Below the pieces are notes generated by a model. It was not told where the DNA came from, made no database searches, and was given only the letters and a program-made list of their open reading frames with translations. The translations under genes were made by a program, and so were the position numbers. DNA of 64,000 bases from Marinobacter daqiaonensis (GTDB lineage: Bacteria; Pseudomonadota; Gammaproteobacteria; Pseudomonadales; Oleiphilaceae), in contig NZ_FOYW01000001.1 in the NCBI RefSeq assembly GCF_900115285.1, positions 286,376 to 350,375 of the forward strand. The letters are read 5' to 3'. Shown here piece after piece: positions 34,288 to 43,152 of this stretch (position 1 is the stretch's first letter; the number at the start of each line of letters is the position of its first letter).

Positions 34288-34992
34288 CTACATGGCGATC
34301 TCGACCTGTCCGGGACCCACCACCCGTCCCCGAATCCTGCGGGACGAGGCCAGGTTTTCCACCATAACCTGTTCTCCGACCCTGGCATTGGCGAGGGCCT
34401 TACCCCTGGAAGTGACGGAAAACGCTCCGTTAGTGGCAATGATCATAACATGGTCGCCCCGGGAGACGGCATCGGGGACGACCACAAGATCCGGGGTGAA
34501 GGGCGTCCCGGTATTAACCGGGCGTTTGAGCTCCATGCCCAGCAGCTGGCGCTGATCGGTGATCGCACCCCGGCGGACGGCATTCACCACCACCGGCTGG
34601 CGCCGGATCATATTGGCCTGAACCCGGTCGCCACGAGCCAGGGGGCGGGCCGCCACCAGGGCATCGCCATGAATTTCCATTGAGGCGGAGAGGTACATGC
34701 GCCAGGGGCGATCGCCACCGCAACTCACCAGCAGTGATGGCTGAGTGGAGCGCCAGGGATCGCCGCTGAACGCCACATCCATTCCATCGGGGCAGGGGGC
34801 CAGGTTCAGCCGTGGGTCGAGGCTGCCAAGGCTGTACTCCACCCGGAAGCTTTGGTTGGCCTGTTCATCCCGGAAACCGTCGAGGAACAGGCGGGCAGCG
34901 TCGAGAATCTGGCCGGGACCGGTGCTCCCGGTATCGGCGACGGACTGGGTGCTGCTCAGGGTGATGGTGAACAGTAAAAACAGAATGCGCAT
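34288..34992 (-). CDS. flgA: flagellar basal body P-ring formation protein FlgA
   Basis: Periplasmic chaperone for assembly of the P-ring protein FlgI. The 234-aa protein begins with a signal peptide (MRILFLLFTITLSSTQSVA) and carries the C-terminal SAF-type domain seen in FlgA (LARGDRVQANMIRRQPVVV, LKRPVNTGTPFTPDLVV, GEQVMVENLASSRRIRGRVV). It lies upstream of flgM in the same direction and divergent from cheV. The flgA-flgM gap holds the flgM promoter, so flgMN can be expressed independently. Confidence 0.9.
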   Translation of the reverse strand: MRILFLLFTITLSSTQSVADTGSTGPGQILDAARLFLDGFRDEQANQSFRVEYSLGSLDPRLNLAPCPDGMDVAFSGDPWRSTQPSLLVSCGGDRPWRMYLSASMEIHGDALVAARPLARGDRVQANMIRRQPVVVNAVRRGAITDQRQLLGMELKRPVNTGTPFTPDLVVVPDAVSRGDHVMIIATNGAFSVTSRGKALANARVGEQVMVENLASSRRIRGRVVGPGQVEIAM

Positions 34993-35057
34993 TTGTCCGG
35001 GTTTGACCTATGCTGTTGAATGGACTCCGGAGCCGGAAATTGTTTGCCTGAAAGCGC

Positions 35058-35084
35058 TAAACTTCCGTGGATACCAGCCGTTAC
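35058..35084 (+). promoter_or_regulatory. probable sigma-28 promoter of cheV-cheR
   Basis: TAAACTTC (35058-35065) and GCCGTTAC (35077-35084) are 11 nt apart, 12 of 16 matches to the FliA consensus, about 175 nt before cheV. The exact spacing and flagellar context support it, but the -35 half is weaker than at flgM. Confidence 0.55.
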
Positions 35085-35260
35085 ATACGATAGCCGGTAA
35101 CGGGGTTACAATGCTTCGGAACCTGACTGATACCAGGGCAGACCTGTCGGTTTTCCGTCACCCTGTCCCGGTTTGAGCCTTTATCAAACTATTTAATGCA
35201 ACTACCGTGCCGCCATTGAGGGCCGCGGTAAGCTGCCAGCACAGTTTCCGGGAGTAACGA

Positions 35261-36190
35261 ATGGCAGGCGTTCTTGACAGTGTTAACCAGCGCACCCAGC
35301 TCGTCGGTGAGAACCGGCTCGAACTGCTTCTGTTCCGCCTTCGGGGCCGGCAGATGTACGGTATCAACGTGTTCAAGGTCAAAGAGGTGCTGCCCTGCCC
35401 GAGGCTGACGTCAATTCCCAACAGCCGGCCCATGGTGCGGGGCGTTGCGCATATCCGGGGCGAGACGATTCCCATCATCGATCTGTCCATGGCCATCAGG
35501 GGACCCGCATTGCCGGCGGAGGACGTTGCGACCAGTTTTGTGATCATCACCGAGTACAATCGTCGGACCCAGGGCTTCCTGGTGTCCGGGGTGGACCGCA
35601 TCGTCAATATGAATTGGGAAGACATCATGCCGCCGCCCAAGGGAGCCGGTAAGGAAGTCTATCTGACCGCGGTGACCAAGCTTGATGACAAGCTGGTTGA
35701 GGTCATTGACGTGGAGAAGATCCTTTCCGAGGTATCGCCTCTGGACGAGGACGTCACTGAAACCGTCCTCTCGAAAAACACCCGTGATCGCAGCACGTCC
35801 CGCCCTGTTCTGGTGGTGGACGACTCCGCCGTGGCCCGCCGCCAGATGATCCGCTGTCTCACCGCCATTGGCCTTGAAGTGGAATCGAGGAACGACGGCA
35901 AGCAGGCGCTGGACTACCTGAAGGAAGTGACTTCCGACGGCAGTGCCGTTACGGATCATGTCTCGATGGTCATCTCCGATGTGGAAATGCCGGAAATGGA
36001 CGGATACACTCTGGTCGCCCGGTGCAAGAATGACCCGGAGCTCAGGGACCTGTACATTATGCTTCACACCTCCCTGAGCGGAGTCTTCAATAAGGCTATG
36101 GTGCAAAAGGTCGGGGCAGACGACTTCATGGCGAAGTTCAGCCCCGATGAGCTCGCCGAGCGGGTGATGGAGATCCTTGACCGGGAGTGA
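35261..36190 (+). CDS. cheV: chemotaxis coupling protein CheV
   Basis: Links receptors to the CheA kinase and adjusts coupling by phosphorylation. The 309-aa protein has an N-terminal CheW-like domain (about 15-165; LLLFRLRGRQMYGINVFKVKE) and a C-terminal receiver domain (about 183-305) with DD at 187-188, the phospho-acceptor Asp240 in VISDVEMPEMDGYT and the conserved C-terminal lysine region. GGGAG precedes the ATG. It is followed 59 nt later by cheR, as in many gammaproteobacteria. Confidence 0.93.
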   Translation: MAGVLDSVNQRTQLVGENRLELLLFRLRGRQMYGINVFKVKEVLPCPRLTSIPNSRPMVRGVAHIRGETIPIIDLSMAIRGPALPAEDVATSFVIITEYNRRTQGFLVSGVDRIVNMNWEDIMPPPKGAGKEVYLTAVTKLDDKLVEVIDVEKILSEVSPLDEDVTETVLSKNTRDRSTSRPVLVVDDSAVARRQMIRCLTAIGLEVESRNDGKQALDYLKEVTSDGSAVTDHVSMVISDVEMPEMDGYTLVARCKNDPELRDLYIMLHTSLSGVFNKAMVQKVGADDFMAKFSPDELAERVMEILDRE

Positions 36191-36249
36191 TCCCGGTCCG
36201 TTACTGACCTGACCGCCGCTCATACGTTGCAAGCGACTGCAGAGACCCA

Positions 36250-37080
36250 ATGAAAGCCGATATCACCCCCCAGGAATACGACTCATTCAAAAAGTTCCTG
36301 CAGGATGCGTCCGGCATTCTGCTCGGTGATAACAAGCAGTACCTGGTAAAGAGCCGCCTACGGCGGCTGCTTGAGGACAACCGGCTGGAATCCCTGGGGG
36401 ATCTGCTGGAGCGGCTTCGCCGTCCCGGGGCAGCGCAGCTCAAGGAAACCGTCATCGACGCGATGACCACCAACGAGACCCTCTGGTTCAGGGATACGCA
36501 CCCTTTCCGCATTCTTTCGGAGAAACTCCTTCCGGAACTGGCGGCGAGAGTCAGCACCCAGACGCTTCGCATCTGGTCCGCCGCCTGCTCCACTGGCCAG
36601 GAACCCTACTCCATTGCCATGGCCATCGAGGAGTATCGGCGTTTCCAGCCGGGCCGGCTGAAAGCCGATGTCAGAATCGTGGCAACGGATATTTCGCGGT
36701 CGGTACTCGACACCGCACGCCGAGGGGAATACGAAATGCTGGCCATCGGCCGTGGTCTTTCGGCGGAACGCCAGCGGCATTTCTTTACCCCTCTGCCCAG
36801 CGGTGGCTGGAAGGTCAAGCCCCACCTTCAGCAGATGGTGGAATTCCGCGAGCTGAACCTGCTGGACCGTTACTCGCTGGGCCGGTTCGACCTGATTTTC
36901 TGTCGCAATGTCCTGATCTACTTTTCCGCGGATCACAAGCGGGACATCCTGACCCGGATGCACGGAGCGCTGAACCCGGGGGGGTACCTGATTCTTGGCG
37001 CCTCGGAGTCCCTCAGTGGCCTCTCCGATCTCTATGAAATGGTGCAGTGCCATCCCGGTATCATCTACCGGCGCAGGTAG
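36250..37080 (+). CDS. cheR: chemotaxis protein methyltransferase CheR
   Basis: Methylates glutamates on chemoreceptors with SAM during adaptation. The 276-aa protein has the all-alpha N-terminal domain (FLQDASGILLGDNKQYLVKSRL) and the SAM-binding domain with IWSAACSTGQEPYSIAM, ATDISRSVLDTARRGEY, and FDLIFCRNVLIYF. It has no C-terminal extension. Probably cotranscribed with cheV. Confidence 0.95.
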   Translation: MKADITPQEYDSFKKFLQDASGILLGDNKQYLVKSRLRRLLEDNRLESLGDLLERLRRPGAAQLKETVIDAMTTNETLWFRDTHPFRILSEKLLPELAARVSTQTLRIWSAACSTGQEPYSIAMAIEEYRRFQPGRLKADVRIVATDISRSVLDTARRGEYEMLAIGRGLSAERQRHFFTPLPSGGWKVKPHLQQMVEFRELNLLDRYSLGRFDLIFCRNVLIYFSADHKRDILTRMHGALNPGGYLILGASESLSGLSDLYEMVQCHPGIIYRRR

Positions 37081-37090
37081 GTCTTCCCCG

Positions 37091-37987
37091 ATGAAAGATA
37101 TCAATTTCCGTCACCTCCATTACTTCTGGGTCATCGCCAGGGAGGGAGGCATCAGTCGTGCCAGCGAAGTGCTGGAACTGACGCCCCAGACCCTCAGTGG
37201 GCAGCTCGCGACCCTGGAAGACACGCTGGATGGCGCGCTTTTCCGCCGCGAACATCGTTCCCTCGTCCTGACGGACTTTGGCCAGACTGTCTTCCGGTAT
37301 GCCGATGCCATGTTCACCACGGCCGAATCCCTTTCTGAATTGCTACGCCAGCCCCCGGAACATCGTCCCCTCAGCCTGTCGGTAGGATTGTCCGCCTCGA
37401 TACACAAGCTGATCGCCTACCACCTGCTTGAACCGGCGGTGCGGCTTGATCGGGAGGTGCGCCTGCAGTGCCAGACCGGCGACAGCCAGGGGCTGCTCAC
37501 CAAACTCGCGCGGCGGGAGCTTGACGTGGTGCTCACGGACCGACAGCCGGGAGCGGATCTGGCTGGCGGGTTCAAGACTTACCAGCTGGCCAGTTCCTCC
37601 ATGTCGCTGTTTGCCGCATCGGCCCTCGCCGCCCAACTGAAACCGGAGTTCCCCGCGAGCCTGGACAACCAACCATTTCTCGCCGCTTCCCTGGAGGCGC
37701 CCTATGTCACTGAGCTGATGAACTGGTTCGCCGGTAACTCCGTCTCGGTCCGGGTCGCCGCCGAGGTGGATGACAGTGCCCTGATCAAGGTCTTCGGCCG
37801 CCAGGGGCTGGGTTACTTTGCGGCCCCGACCGCCATCCGCGATGAGGTTTGCCGGCAGTACCAGGTGGAGCATGTGGCCAGTATCAACGAAGTCAGAGAC
37901 AACCTTTATGCGGTCACGCGCACCAACGGTGCCAGCCATCCCGCCATCCAGGCACTGATCGAGCCTCGTGCCGGGTTGAATGAATAG
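37091..37987 (+). CDS. LysR-family transcriptional regulator, NhaR-like
   Basis: A 298-aa LysR-type regulator with an N-terminal winged helix (FRHLHYFWVIAREGGISRASEVLELTPQTLS) and an effector domain from about residue 90. The opening NFRHLHYFW and LTPQTLSGQ, and the LMNWFAGNSVSVRVAAEVDDSALIKVFG segment, resemble NhaR, which in E. coli activates the Na+/H+ antiporter gene nhaA in response to sodium. The start is the ATG at 37091; the frame is open into cheR upstream. It begins 10 nt after cheR, but its likely targets lie downstream, including a sodium-dependent bicarbonate permease. Confidence 0.8.
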   Translation: MKDINFRHLHYFWVIAREGGISRASEVLELTPQTLSGQLATLEDTLDGALFRREHRSLVLTDFGQTVFRYADAMFTTAESLSELLRQPPEHRPLSLSVGLSASIHKLIAYHLLEPAVRLDREVRLQCQTGDSQGLLTKLARRELDVVLTDRQPGADLAGGFKTYQLASSSMSLFAASALAAQLKPEFPASLDNQPFLAASLEAPYVTELMNWFAGNSVSVRVAAEVDDSALIKVFGRQGLGYFAAPTAIRDEVCRQYQVEHVASINEVRDNLYAVTRTNGASHPAIQALIEPRAGLNE

Positions 37988-38085
37988 ATCGAAAAAACCG
38001 AATCAAAAATATAATAAAAGTTTATTCTTTCGAGGTATTGGCTCTGAGACCATGGTCCCGTGTTCGACCAGAGGAGAACCGAGCC

Positions 38086-38451
38086 ATGAAAACCATCCAT
38101 AAATTTCGTATCGAAGCTGATCGCAAGCCCACAACCCTGCGGCTCAAGGAGGGTTTCCGCGTTGTTCGCTGCGAATATCTGATTGCGGAGAAAGGGGTCT
38201 ATCTCTGGGTGGAGCAGTCACTGAAGGTGGTTATCCCGACGGTTGAGCGGCAGTTCATGATGGCCTATTCCGGTGATCCCGTTCCCGATGATTTCCATTA
38301 TCTCGATACGGCACTGGACCCTTTTGGCCCTGAGGCCTACCATGTTTTTGAGGTGCCTGCGCAGGGCTCGACTGCGCAAGTGCCGGTGAATGCTGGAATT
38401 GATCTGGCGTTACCGGCAAAATCCCGATTCGTCCCCCTTGGGACCAACTGA
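38086..38451 (+). CDS. DUF7352-like hypothetical protein
   Basis: A 121-aa protein beginning MKTIHKFRIEADRKPTTLRL. Its pattern of a short beta-rich start, a conserved LWV/LWA element (YLWVEQSL), a central ERQF motif and a C-terminal YHVFEV strand resembles the DUF7352 family of unknown function. There is no signal peptide and no catalytic motif. The ATG at 38086 follows an AGGAG at 38071-38075. It ends before a strong terminator, so it is a separate transcript from the permease gene downstream. Confidence 0.6.
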   Translation: MKTIHKFRIEADRKPTTLRLKEGFRVVRCEYLIAEKGVYLWVEQSLKVVIPTVERQFMMAYSGDPVPDDFHYLDTALDPFGPEAYHVFEVPAQGSTAQVPVNAGIDLALPAKSRFVPLGTN

Positions 38452-38478
38452 CTATCGGGATTACCCGGAATGACTAGC

Positions 38479-38506
38479 ACGGGCCCTCAGGGGCCCGTTT
38501 TTTTTT
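38479..38506 (+). terminator. intrinsic terminator after the DUF7352-like gene
   Basis: ACGGGCCC pairs with GGGCCCGT around a TCAG loop (38479-38498) and runs into nine T residues. Confidence 0.92.
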
Positions 38507-38533
38507 GACCATGAAAACCGAAAGGACCAGCTG

Positions 38534-39478
38534 ATGCCCGATATTGTGGTCATGTTTTTCCTGCTTGGCCTTGTGGCCGGGGCCTTCCGTTCGGATCTGG
38601 CAATTCCCAAGGCCGCCTATGACGTCCTCAGCCTGTTGCTGATGCTCACCATAGGCCTGAAAGGCGGTATGGCACTGCATGGCAACTTCCACCTGGAACT
38701 CATACTGGAACTGGTCGGTGTGCTGGCTCTCGGCTTCGTATTGCCGTTCGTGCTGTTTCCGGTGCTGCGTTACCTGGTGGGCCTCAATGTCGCCAATGCG
38801 GCCAGTTTCTGCTGCCATTATGGATCGGTAAGCGCGGGCACCTTCGCCGTGGCGGTGTCGTGGGTGGAAGCCAGGGGCCTGGTGACCGGTGGGGAGGTCA
38901 CGCTCTACCTGGTGTTACTGGAACTGCCGGCGATTCTGTTGGGGCTTTTCTTTTACCAGAAGCTCAGCGAGAAGGGGGCCCAGAAGCAGGAGGGGCCGCC
39001 GCTATGGCAGGAGACCCTGACCAACCGCAGCGTCGTGCTGCTGGTGGGGGGCGTCATTATCGGTGTGCTCTACGGTACCGGCAAGGGAGAGCAGGTGACA
39101 GAGCCGTTGACCGGCGCGTTCTCACTGGTGCTGTCGCTGTTTCTTCTCGAGATGGGGCTGGTGGCCGCCGAAACCCTGAGACGATTCCGGCTGGCCTACT
39201 GGAAGATCGTGGTGTTTGCGCTCGTGGCGCCGCCGCTGCTGGCGCTGCCGGGGCTGCTGGCCGGCACCTGGATGGGCCTGGCCCCGGGTAACGTGGTTAT
39301 CCTAGCCACCCTGACTGCCAGCGCTTCCTACATCGCCGCACCGGTCGCGGTCCGGCACGCCATTCCGGACGCCGACATCGGCCTGGCCATGCTGGCTTCC
39401 CTGGGCGTGACCTTTCCCTTCAATGTGCTGGTGGGAATTTCATTCTACGGGTACCTCGCCAGTCTTTTTGCAGGCTGA
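38534..39478 (+). CDS. sodium-dependent bicarbonate permease (SbtA family)
   Basis: A 314-aa polytopic inner-membrane protein with about ten hydrophobic segments in two similar halves. It matches the SbtA / DUF897 family of sodium-bicarbonate symporters: LTIGLKGGMALHG near residue 40, the NAASFCCHYGSVSAGTFAVA stretch around 95-110, and a C-terminal LTASASYIAAPVAVRHAIPDA element. In cyanobacteria SbtA brings in bicarbonate for carbon fixation; no carboxysome genes are here, so anaplerotic carboxylation or pH control is more plausible. No SbtB-type PII partner is seen in the window. Confidence 0.82.
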   Translation: MPDIVVMFFLLGLVAGAFRSDLAIPKAAYDVLSLLLMLTIGLKGGMALHGNFHLELILELVGVLALGFVLPFVLFPVLRYLVGLNVANAASFCCHYGSVSAGTFAVAVSWVEARGLVTGGEVTLYLVLLELPAILLGLFFYQKLSEKGAQKQEGPPLWQETLTNRSVVLLVGGVIIGVLYGTGKGEQVTEPLTGAFSLVLSLFLLEMGLVAAETLRRFRLAYWKIVVFALVAPPLLALPGLLAGTWMGLAPGNVVILATLTASASYIAAPVAVRHAIPDADIGLAMLASLGVTFPFNVLVGISFYGYLASLFAG

Positions 39479-39506
39479 GCCTCGCTGACCGACAGTAAGG
39501 AGATTT

Positions 39507-40034
39507 ATGCGAGCCCAACTGACAGCCGTCCTCGTTACGCTTGGTCTGACGGCCTGCACAGGCGTCCCGGAGGGCATCGAGCCGGTCGCCGGCCTGGAAA
39601 AAGAAAGGTACCTTGGCACCTGGTATGAAATTGCCCGGCTGGACCACTCCTTCGAGGAAGGCCTGTCAGATGTGACAGCCGAGTACATTGCCAACGACGA
39701 CGGCAGCATCCGGGTCATCAATCGGGGCTTCTCCAGCGAAGAGGGTGAATGGCAGGAGGCGGAAGGAACCGCACGTTTTGTCGGGAGTGAGGACGTCGGC
39801 CATCTGAAGGTGTCGTTCTTTGGCCCGTTTTACGCGTCCTACGTGATTTTTGATCTGGACAAAGAGGATTACCGATTTGCCTACGTGACAGGCTACGACC
39901 GGGATTACCTGTGGTACCTGTCGCGAACGCCGGAAGTGTCGGATGACGCCATGGCCCGCTTCCGCAGTATGGCGGAATCCCTCGATTTCAATCTTGATGA
40001 GCTGATTGTGGTGGACCAGAGCCGCAATCTCTGA
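39507..40034 (+). CDS. blc: outer membrane lipocalin (Blc-type lipoprotein)
   Basis: A 175-aa bacterial lipocalin. The signal peptide ends in the lipobox LTAC (Cys18) and the mature protein should be lipid-anchored. The lipocalin signature GTWYEIARLDHSFEEG is present, followed by an eight-strand barrel and a C-terminal Arg/Leu segment. E. coli Blc binds lysophospholipids and is stress-induced; the same role is inferred. It is 28 nt after the permease gene and may be cotranscribed. Confidence 0.85.
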   Translation: MRAQLTAVLVTLGLTACTGVPEGIEPVAGLEKERYLGTWYEIARLDHSFEEGLSDVTAEYIANDDGSIRVINRGFSSEEGEWQEAEGTARFVGSEDVGHLKVSFFGPFYASYVIFDLDKEDYRFAYVTGYDRDYLWYLSRTPEVSDDAMARFRSMAESLDFNLDELIVVDQSRNL

Positions 40035-40149
40035 CGGCCGGAGTCCCATTCCACATGTGCGGGGCCGGTCGTTCGCTGTAGAGTGGGTGCAAACCCCCCA
40101 TGCAACGCTGGATCAGAGAAAGGGCGGTCCGCCCGGGAGGCTTTAGCCC

Positions 40150-40356
40150 ATGTCACGGTGGTTTATTGTTGCCGGAATCGCATTGCTGGTGATTGGGCTG
40201 GTCCTGCACTTCGCACCCGGCCTGCTGCAGTGGTTCGGCAAACTGCCCGGCGACATACATGTCCGGTCTGAGCGGACCCAGCTGTTTGTCCCGATCACCT
40301 CCATGATCATTGTCAGTATCGTACTCACCATCCTGCTGAACCTGTTTAACCGGTAG
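40150..40356 (+). CDS. DUF2905 small membrane protein
   Basis: A 68-aa protein with two transmembrane segments (about 4-26 and 47-66) separated by the conserved loop GKLPGDIHVRSERTQLFVPI, which identifies DUF2905. Its function is unknown. It lies 6 nt before the ROK kinase gene and is probably cotranscribed with it. Confidence 0.8.
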   Translation: MSRWFIVAGIALLVIGLVLHFAPGLLQWFGKLPGDIHVRSERTQLFVPITSMIIVSIVLTILLNLFNR

Positions 40357-40362
40357 CCGGCC

Positions 40363-41301
40363 ATGAATCAGGAGTGGCTCATTGGCATTGACCTTGGTGG
40401 TACCAAAACAGAGGTCGTCCTTCTGGACCGGGACAGCCGGGAGCACTTCCGTGAGCGACGCCCCACCCCTGCCGGAAATTACCCGGGCACGCTTGCCACG
40501 ATACATGCCCTGGTGGAGGAGGCGGAGGCCAGCGCCGGTCGCCGGGGTCTGCCGGTGGGTGTCGGCATTCCCGGATCGGTCTCACGGCTTACCGGCGGGG
40601 TCAAGAACGGCAACTCGATCTGGCTCAATGGTCAGCCGATGGCCGAGGATCTGGAACGCCTCCTCGGCCGCCCGGTGGTGCTGACCAATGATGCCAACTG
40701 CCTGGCGCTTTCCGAAGCCACGGACGGTGCCGGTCAGGGCTATCCCGTGGTCTTTGCGGCGATCCTGGGAACCGGTTGCGGAGCGGGAATGAGTATTGAC
40801 GGCCGTTTGCTGACTGGTCCCAATGGTGTGGCCGGTGAGTGGGGGCATAATCCACTGCCGTGGACCCCCGACGGCGAACTCCTCGGCCGTCCCTGCTTCT
40901 GCGGGCGCCACGGCTGCAACGAAACCTTTCTGTCAGGCACCGGCCTCGCCAGGACCCATCAGCGTCTTTGGGGGGCTGCGATGGACGCCCGACAGGTAGT
41001 CGAACTCTCCGCCGCCGGCGACGGCCCGGCCCGGCAGACCATGAGCCAGTACCTCGAGCACCTTGCCCGGGGGCTGGCGGGGGTGATCAACGTGCTGGAT
41101 CCGGACGTCATCGTACTGGGGGGAGGGATGTCCAATGTTCCGGGCATTTACAGTGAGCTTCCGGAGCGGCTGCCGCGATACGTATTTGGGGGCGAGTGCG
41201 ATACCCCGGTGTTGTCCGCCCGTCACGGTGATTCCAGTGGCGTTCGGGGCGCCGCCTGGCTGGGGGCGCCGGGGGCCCTGGGCTCAGTAGTTCCGCGATA
41301 A
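40363..41301 (+). CDS. ROK-family sugar kinase (fructokinase-like)
   Basis: A 312-aa ROK kinase that phosphorylates a hexose with ATP. It has the phosphate loop GIDLGGTKTEVVLL, the catalytic aspartate in NDANCLALSEA, the motif GTGCGAGMSIDGRLLTGPNG, and the zinc-binding set H...CFCGRHGCNE typical of the family. Similarity is highest to Mak-type fructokinases or N-acetylglucosamine kinases; the substrate cannot be fixed from sequence alone. There is no N-terminal DNA-binding domain, so it is not a ROK repressor. Confidence 0.85.
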   Translation: MNQEWLIGIDLGGTKTEVVLLDRDSREHFRERRPTPAGNYPGTLATIHALVEEAEASAGRRGLPVGVGIPGSVSRLTGGVKNGNSIWLNGQPMAEDLERLLGRPVVLTNDANCLALSEATDGAGQGYPVVFAAILGTGCGAGMSIDGRLLTGPNGVAGEWGHNPLPWTPDGELLGRPCFCGRHGCNETFLSGTGLARTHQRLWGAAMDARQVVELSAAGDGPARQTMSQYLEHLARGLAGVINVLDPDVIVLGGGMSNVPGIYSELPERLPRYVFGGECDTPVLSARHGDSSGVRGAAWLGAPGALGSVVPR

Positions 41302-41314
41302 ACCTGACGGGGCA

Positions 41315-42262
41315 CTAGATCAGGTCCGCCGTCTGCAGGATAAACACGCCGATCGTTACCGTCACACTGGCCAGAAGGGTGGATAGGGCAACAATGTTGG
41401 CGGCCATCCGGGCATTGCCCCCCAGCGCTTTCACCATCACGAAACTGGCCGCCGCGGTAGGGCTGGCAAAATACAGGAACATCAGGCCCAGCTCACGGCC
41501 TTCAAAGCCCACGATCCATGCCGCCGCGGTGCACAGGGCAGGCAGGGTGACCATCTTGAATGTGGTGGCGCCGAAAGCGGGGCCGCTTTCCTGACGAATG
41601 GCACCCAGCGACACGGTGGCTCCGATGCAGAGCAGTGCCAGGGGAAGGGTGAGGGAGGCAAAATAATCCCCACTGGTCATTATCCAGTCGGGCAACCCGA
41701 TATTCCACCAGGCAAAGGGGATGGCCACCAGCACCGACAGAATCAAGGGGTTGCGGGCAATATCCCCGAGAATGCGACGCCAGCTCACTTTTCCCCCTGG
41801 CTGGTAGCTGAGCAGCACAACCACCGACAGGATGTTGTAGCAGACAATGACCAGGCCCAACAGGATGCCGCCCGCGGAGAGTCCGTACTCACCATACATG
41901 CTCGCCGCAAGTGCCAGGCCCACAATGCCGCAGTTCCCCCGGAATGAGCCCTGCACGTAGACACCACGGTCCTGCCGTGGCACCCGCCAGATGGCCCACA
42001 GCCAGCACAGCAGGAAGCTGCCAAGGGTCGCGAAGACAAAAAAGACCAGTAGCCGGGGATTGAGTGCTGTATCCAGGTCGGCCCGCAGGATACTGAGGAA
42101 CACAAGCGTGGGCAGAGTGGCCCTGAAGACCAGCGCCGACGCCGTATTAACGAAGCTGGCGTCGATCCATCCGATACGCCGGAGTCCGAGACCGATAAAC
42201 ACCATGGCAAACACCGGCAGAATGGTTTCCAGGGTCTGGAAGAAAAGCGTCATTAGGGGCAT
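41315..42262 (-). CDS. AEC-family auxin-efflux-carrier-like transporter
   Basis: A 315-aa inner-membrane protein with about ten transmembrane segments in two halves, belonging to the auxin efflux carrier (AEC) family. Seen here are LPVFAMVFIGLGLRRIGWID at the N-terminus, FRGNCGIVGLALAASMYGE in the first broken helix and FASPTAAASFVMVKALGGN near the C-terminus. Bacterial members move malate, malonate or other organic acids. It is convergent with the ROK kinase, only 13 nt apart. Confidence 0.82.
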   Translation of the reverse strand: MPLMTLFFQTLETILPVFAMVFIGLGLRRIGWIDASFVNTASALVFRATLPTLVFLSILRADLDTALNPRLLVFFVFATLGSFLLCWLWAIWRVPRQDRGVYVQGSFRGNCGIVGLALAASMYGEYGLSAGGILLGLVIVCYNILSVVVLLSYQPGGKVSWRRILGDIARNPLILSVLVAIPFAWWNIGLPDWIMTSGDYFASLTLPLALLCIGATVSLGAIRQESGPAFGATTFKMVTLPALCTAAAWIVGFEGRELGLMFLYFASPTAAASFVMVKALGGNARMAANIVALSTLLASVTVTIGVFILQTADLI

Positions 42263-42366
42263 GGCGATACGCTGGACGATGGCCTGAGGAAAGCGGGTTC
42301 AGGACCGGGTTTGTGGATCGGTGAAAATAGGCGTGCAATGAATCGGAGTCAAGGGCTTACGGCTCG

Positions 42367-42966
42367 CTACTCTCTGGTAAAGACAAGCAGGCGGTTGTTG
42401 GCGGGCATGTCGAAATCCTGTGTCGGGCGCAGCCCCAACCCGGCGGCGAGCGGGTAAATATCCCCCACGTCGCGGATGCCCATGTGGGAGGCTCGAGCTC
42501 TGAGGTGAAGATCGAACCGCTCGTTGCTGGCACTGGTAAACAGCCCCTGATAGCGGAAGGGACCATACAGGCAGAAGTGACCACCTGTAGCCAGGCCCGC
42601 AGCGACACCATGGAACATATCGACGACTTCCTGCCAACTCATGATGTGGGCGGTGTTGGCGGAGAAAGCGTGGTTGAACTCACCCAGGTTCCAGGGTTGC
42701 TCCGACACGTCGAGGGGCTGCGGAGTCGCGACGTTGGCCAGCGCTGCCTGTTCGAGTCGTTGCCGACATATCTCCAGGTTATCGGGATGGTCCGTAGGCT
42801 GCCAGATCAGGTGTTGCAGGTGCCGGGCGAAATATTCCGCATGCTGGCCGGTACCGGTGCCGATTTCCAGCACGACGCCAGGCCTGGAGAGAAGGGGAGT
42901 GATTCTTTCCAGTATCGGTTGGCTGTTGTTCTCGCACGCCTGGGAGAAGGGCAGAGTGGCGGACAC
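42367..42966 (-). CDS. DUF938 SAM-dependent methyltransferase
   Basis: A 199-aa class I methyltransferase of the DUF938 family. SAM-binding motif I is VLEIGTGTGQHAEYFARHL, with the downstream acidic motif around WQPTDHPDNLEICRQRL. FSANTAHIMSWQEVVDMF and LCLYGPFRYQGLFTSASNERFD are typical of the family. The substrate is unknown. The start appears to be a GTG at 42966 with GAGGAAAA upstream. Confidence 0.85.
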   Translation of the reverse strand: MSATLPFSQACENNSQPILERITPLLSRPGVVLEIGTGTGQHAEYFARHLQHLIWQPTDHPDNLEICRQRLEQAALANVATPQPLDVSEQPWNLGEFNHAFSANTAHIMSWQEVVDMFHGVAAGLATGGHFCLYGPFRYQGLFTSASNERFDLHLRARASHMGIRDVGDIYPLAAGLGLRPTQDFDMPANNRLLVFTRE

Positions 42967-43152
42967 CGGATTTTCCTCTATGTTTGTGGAGACACACCAG
43001 CGTTCAGGGAACAGGGGGACCTTACCTGAAATCCAGGTGGGAATTGAAGGGCGTCACGCTTCATAACCAGGGTTTTGCGTAGCATTGTCATTACGGAACC
43101 CGCGATGTTGCTGAAAACCCGCGGGCCTGAGAAATCCCAGGGAGTCGGAATC

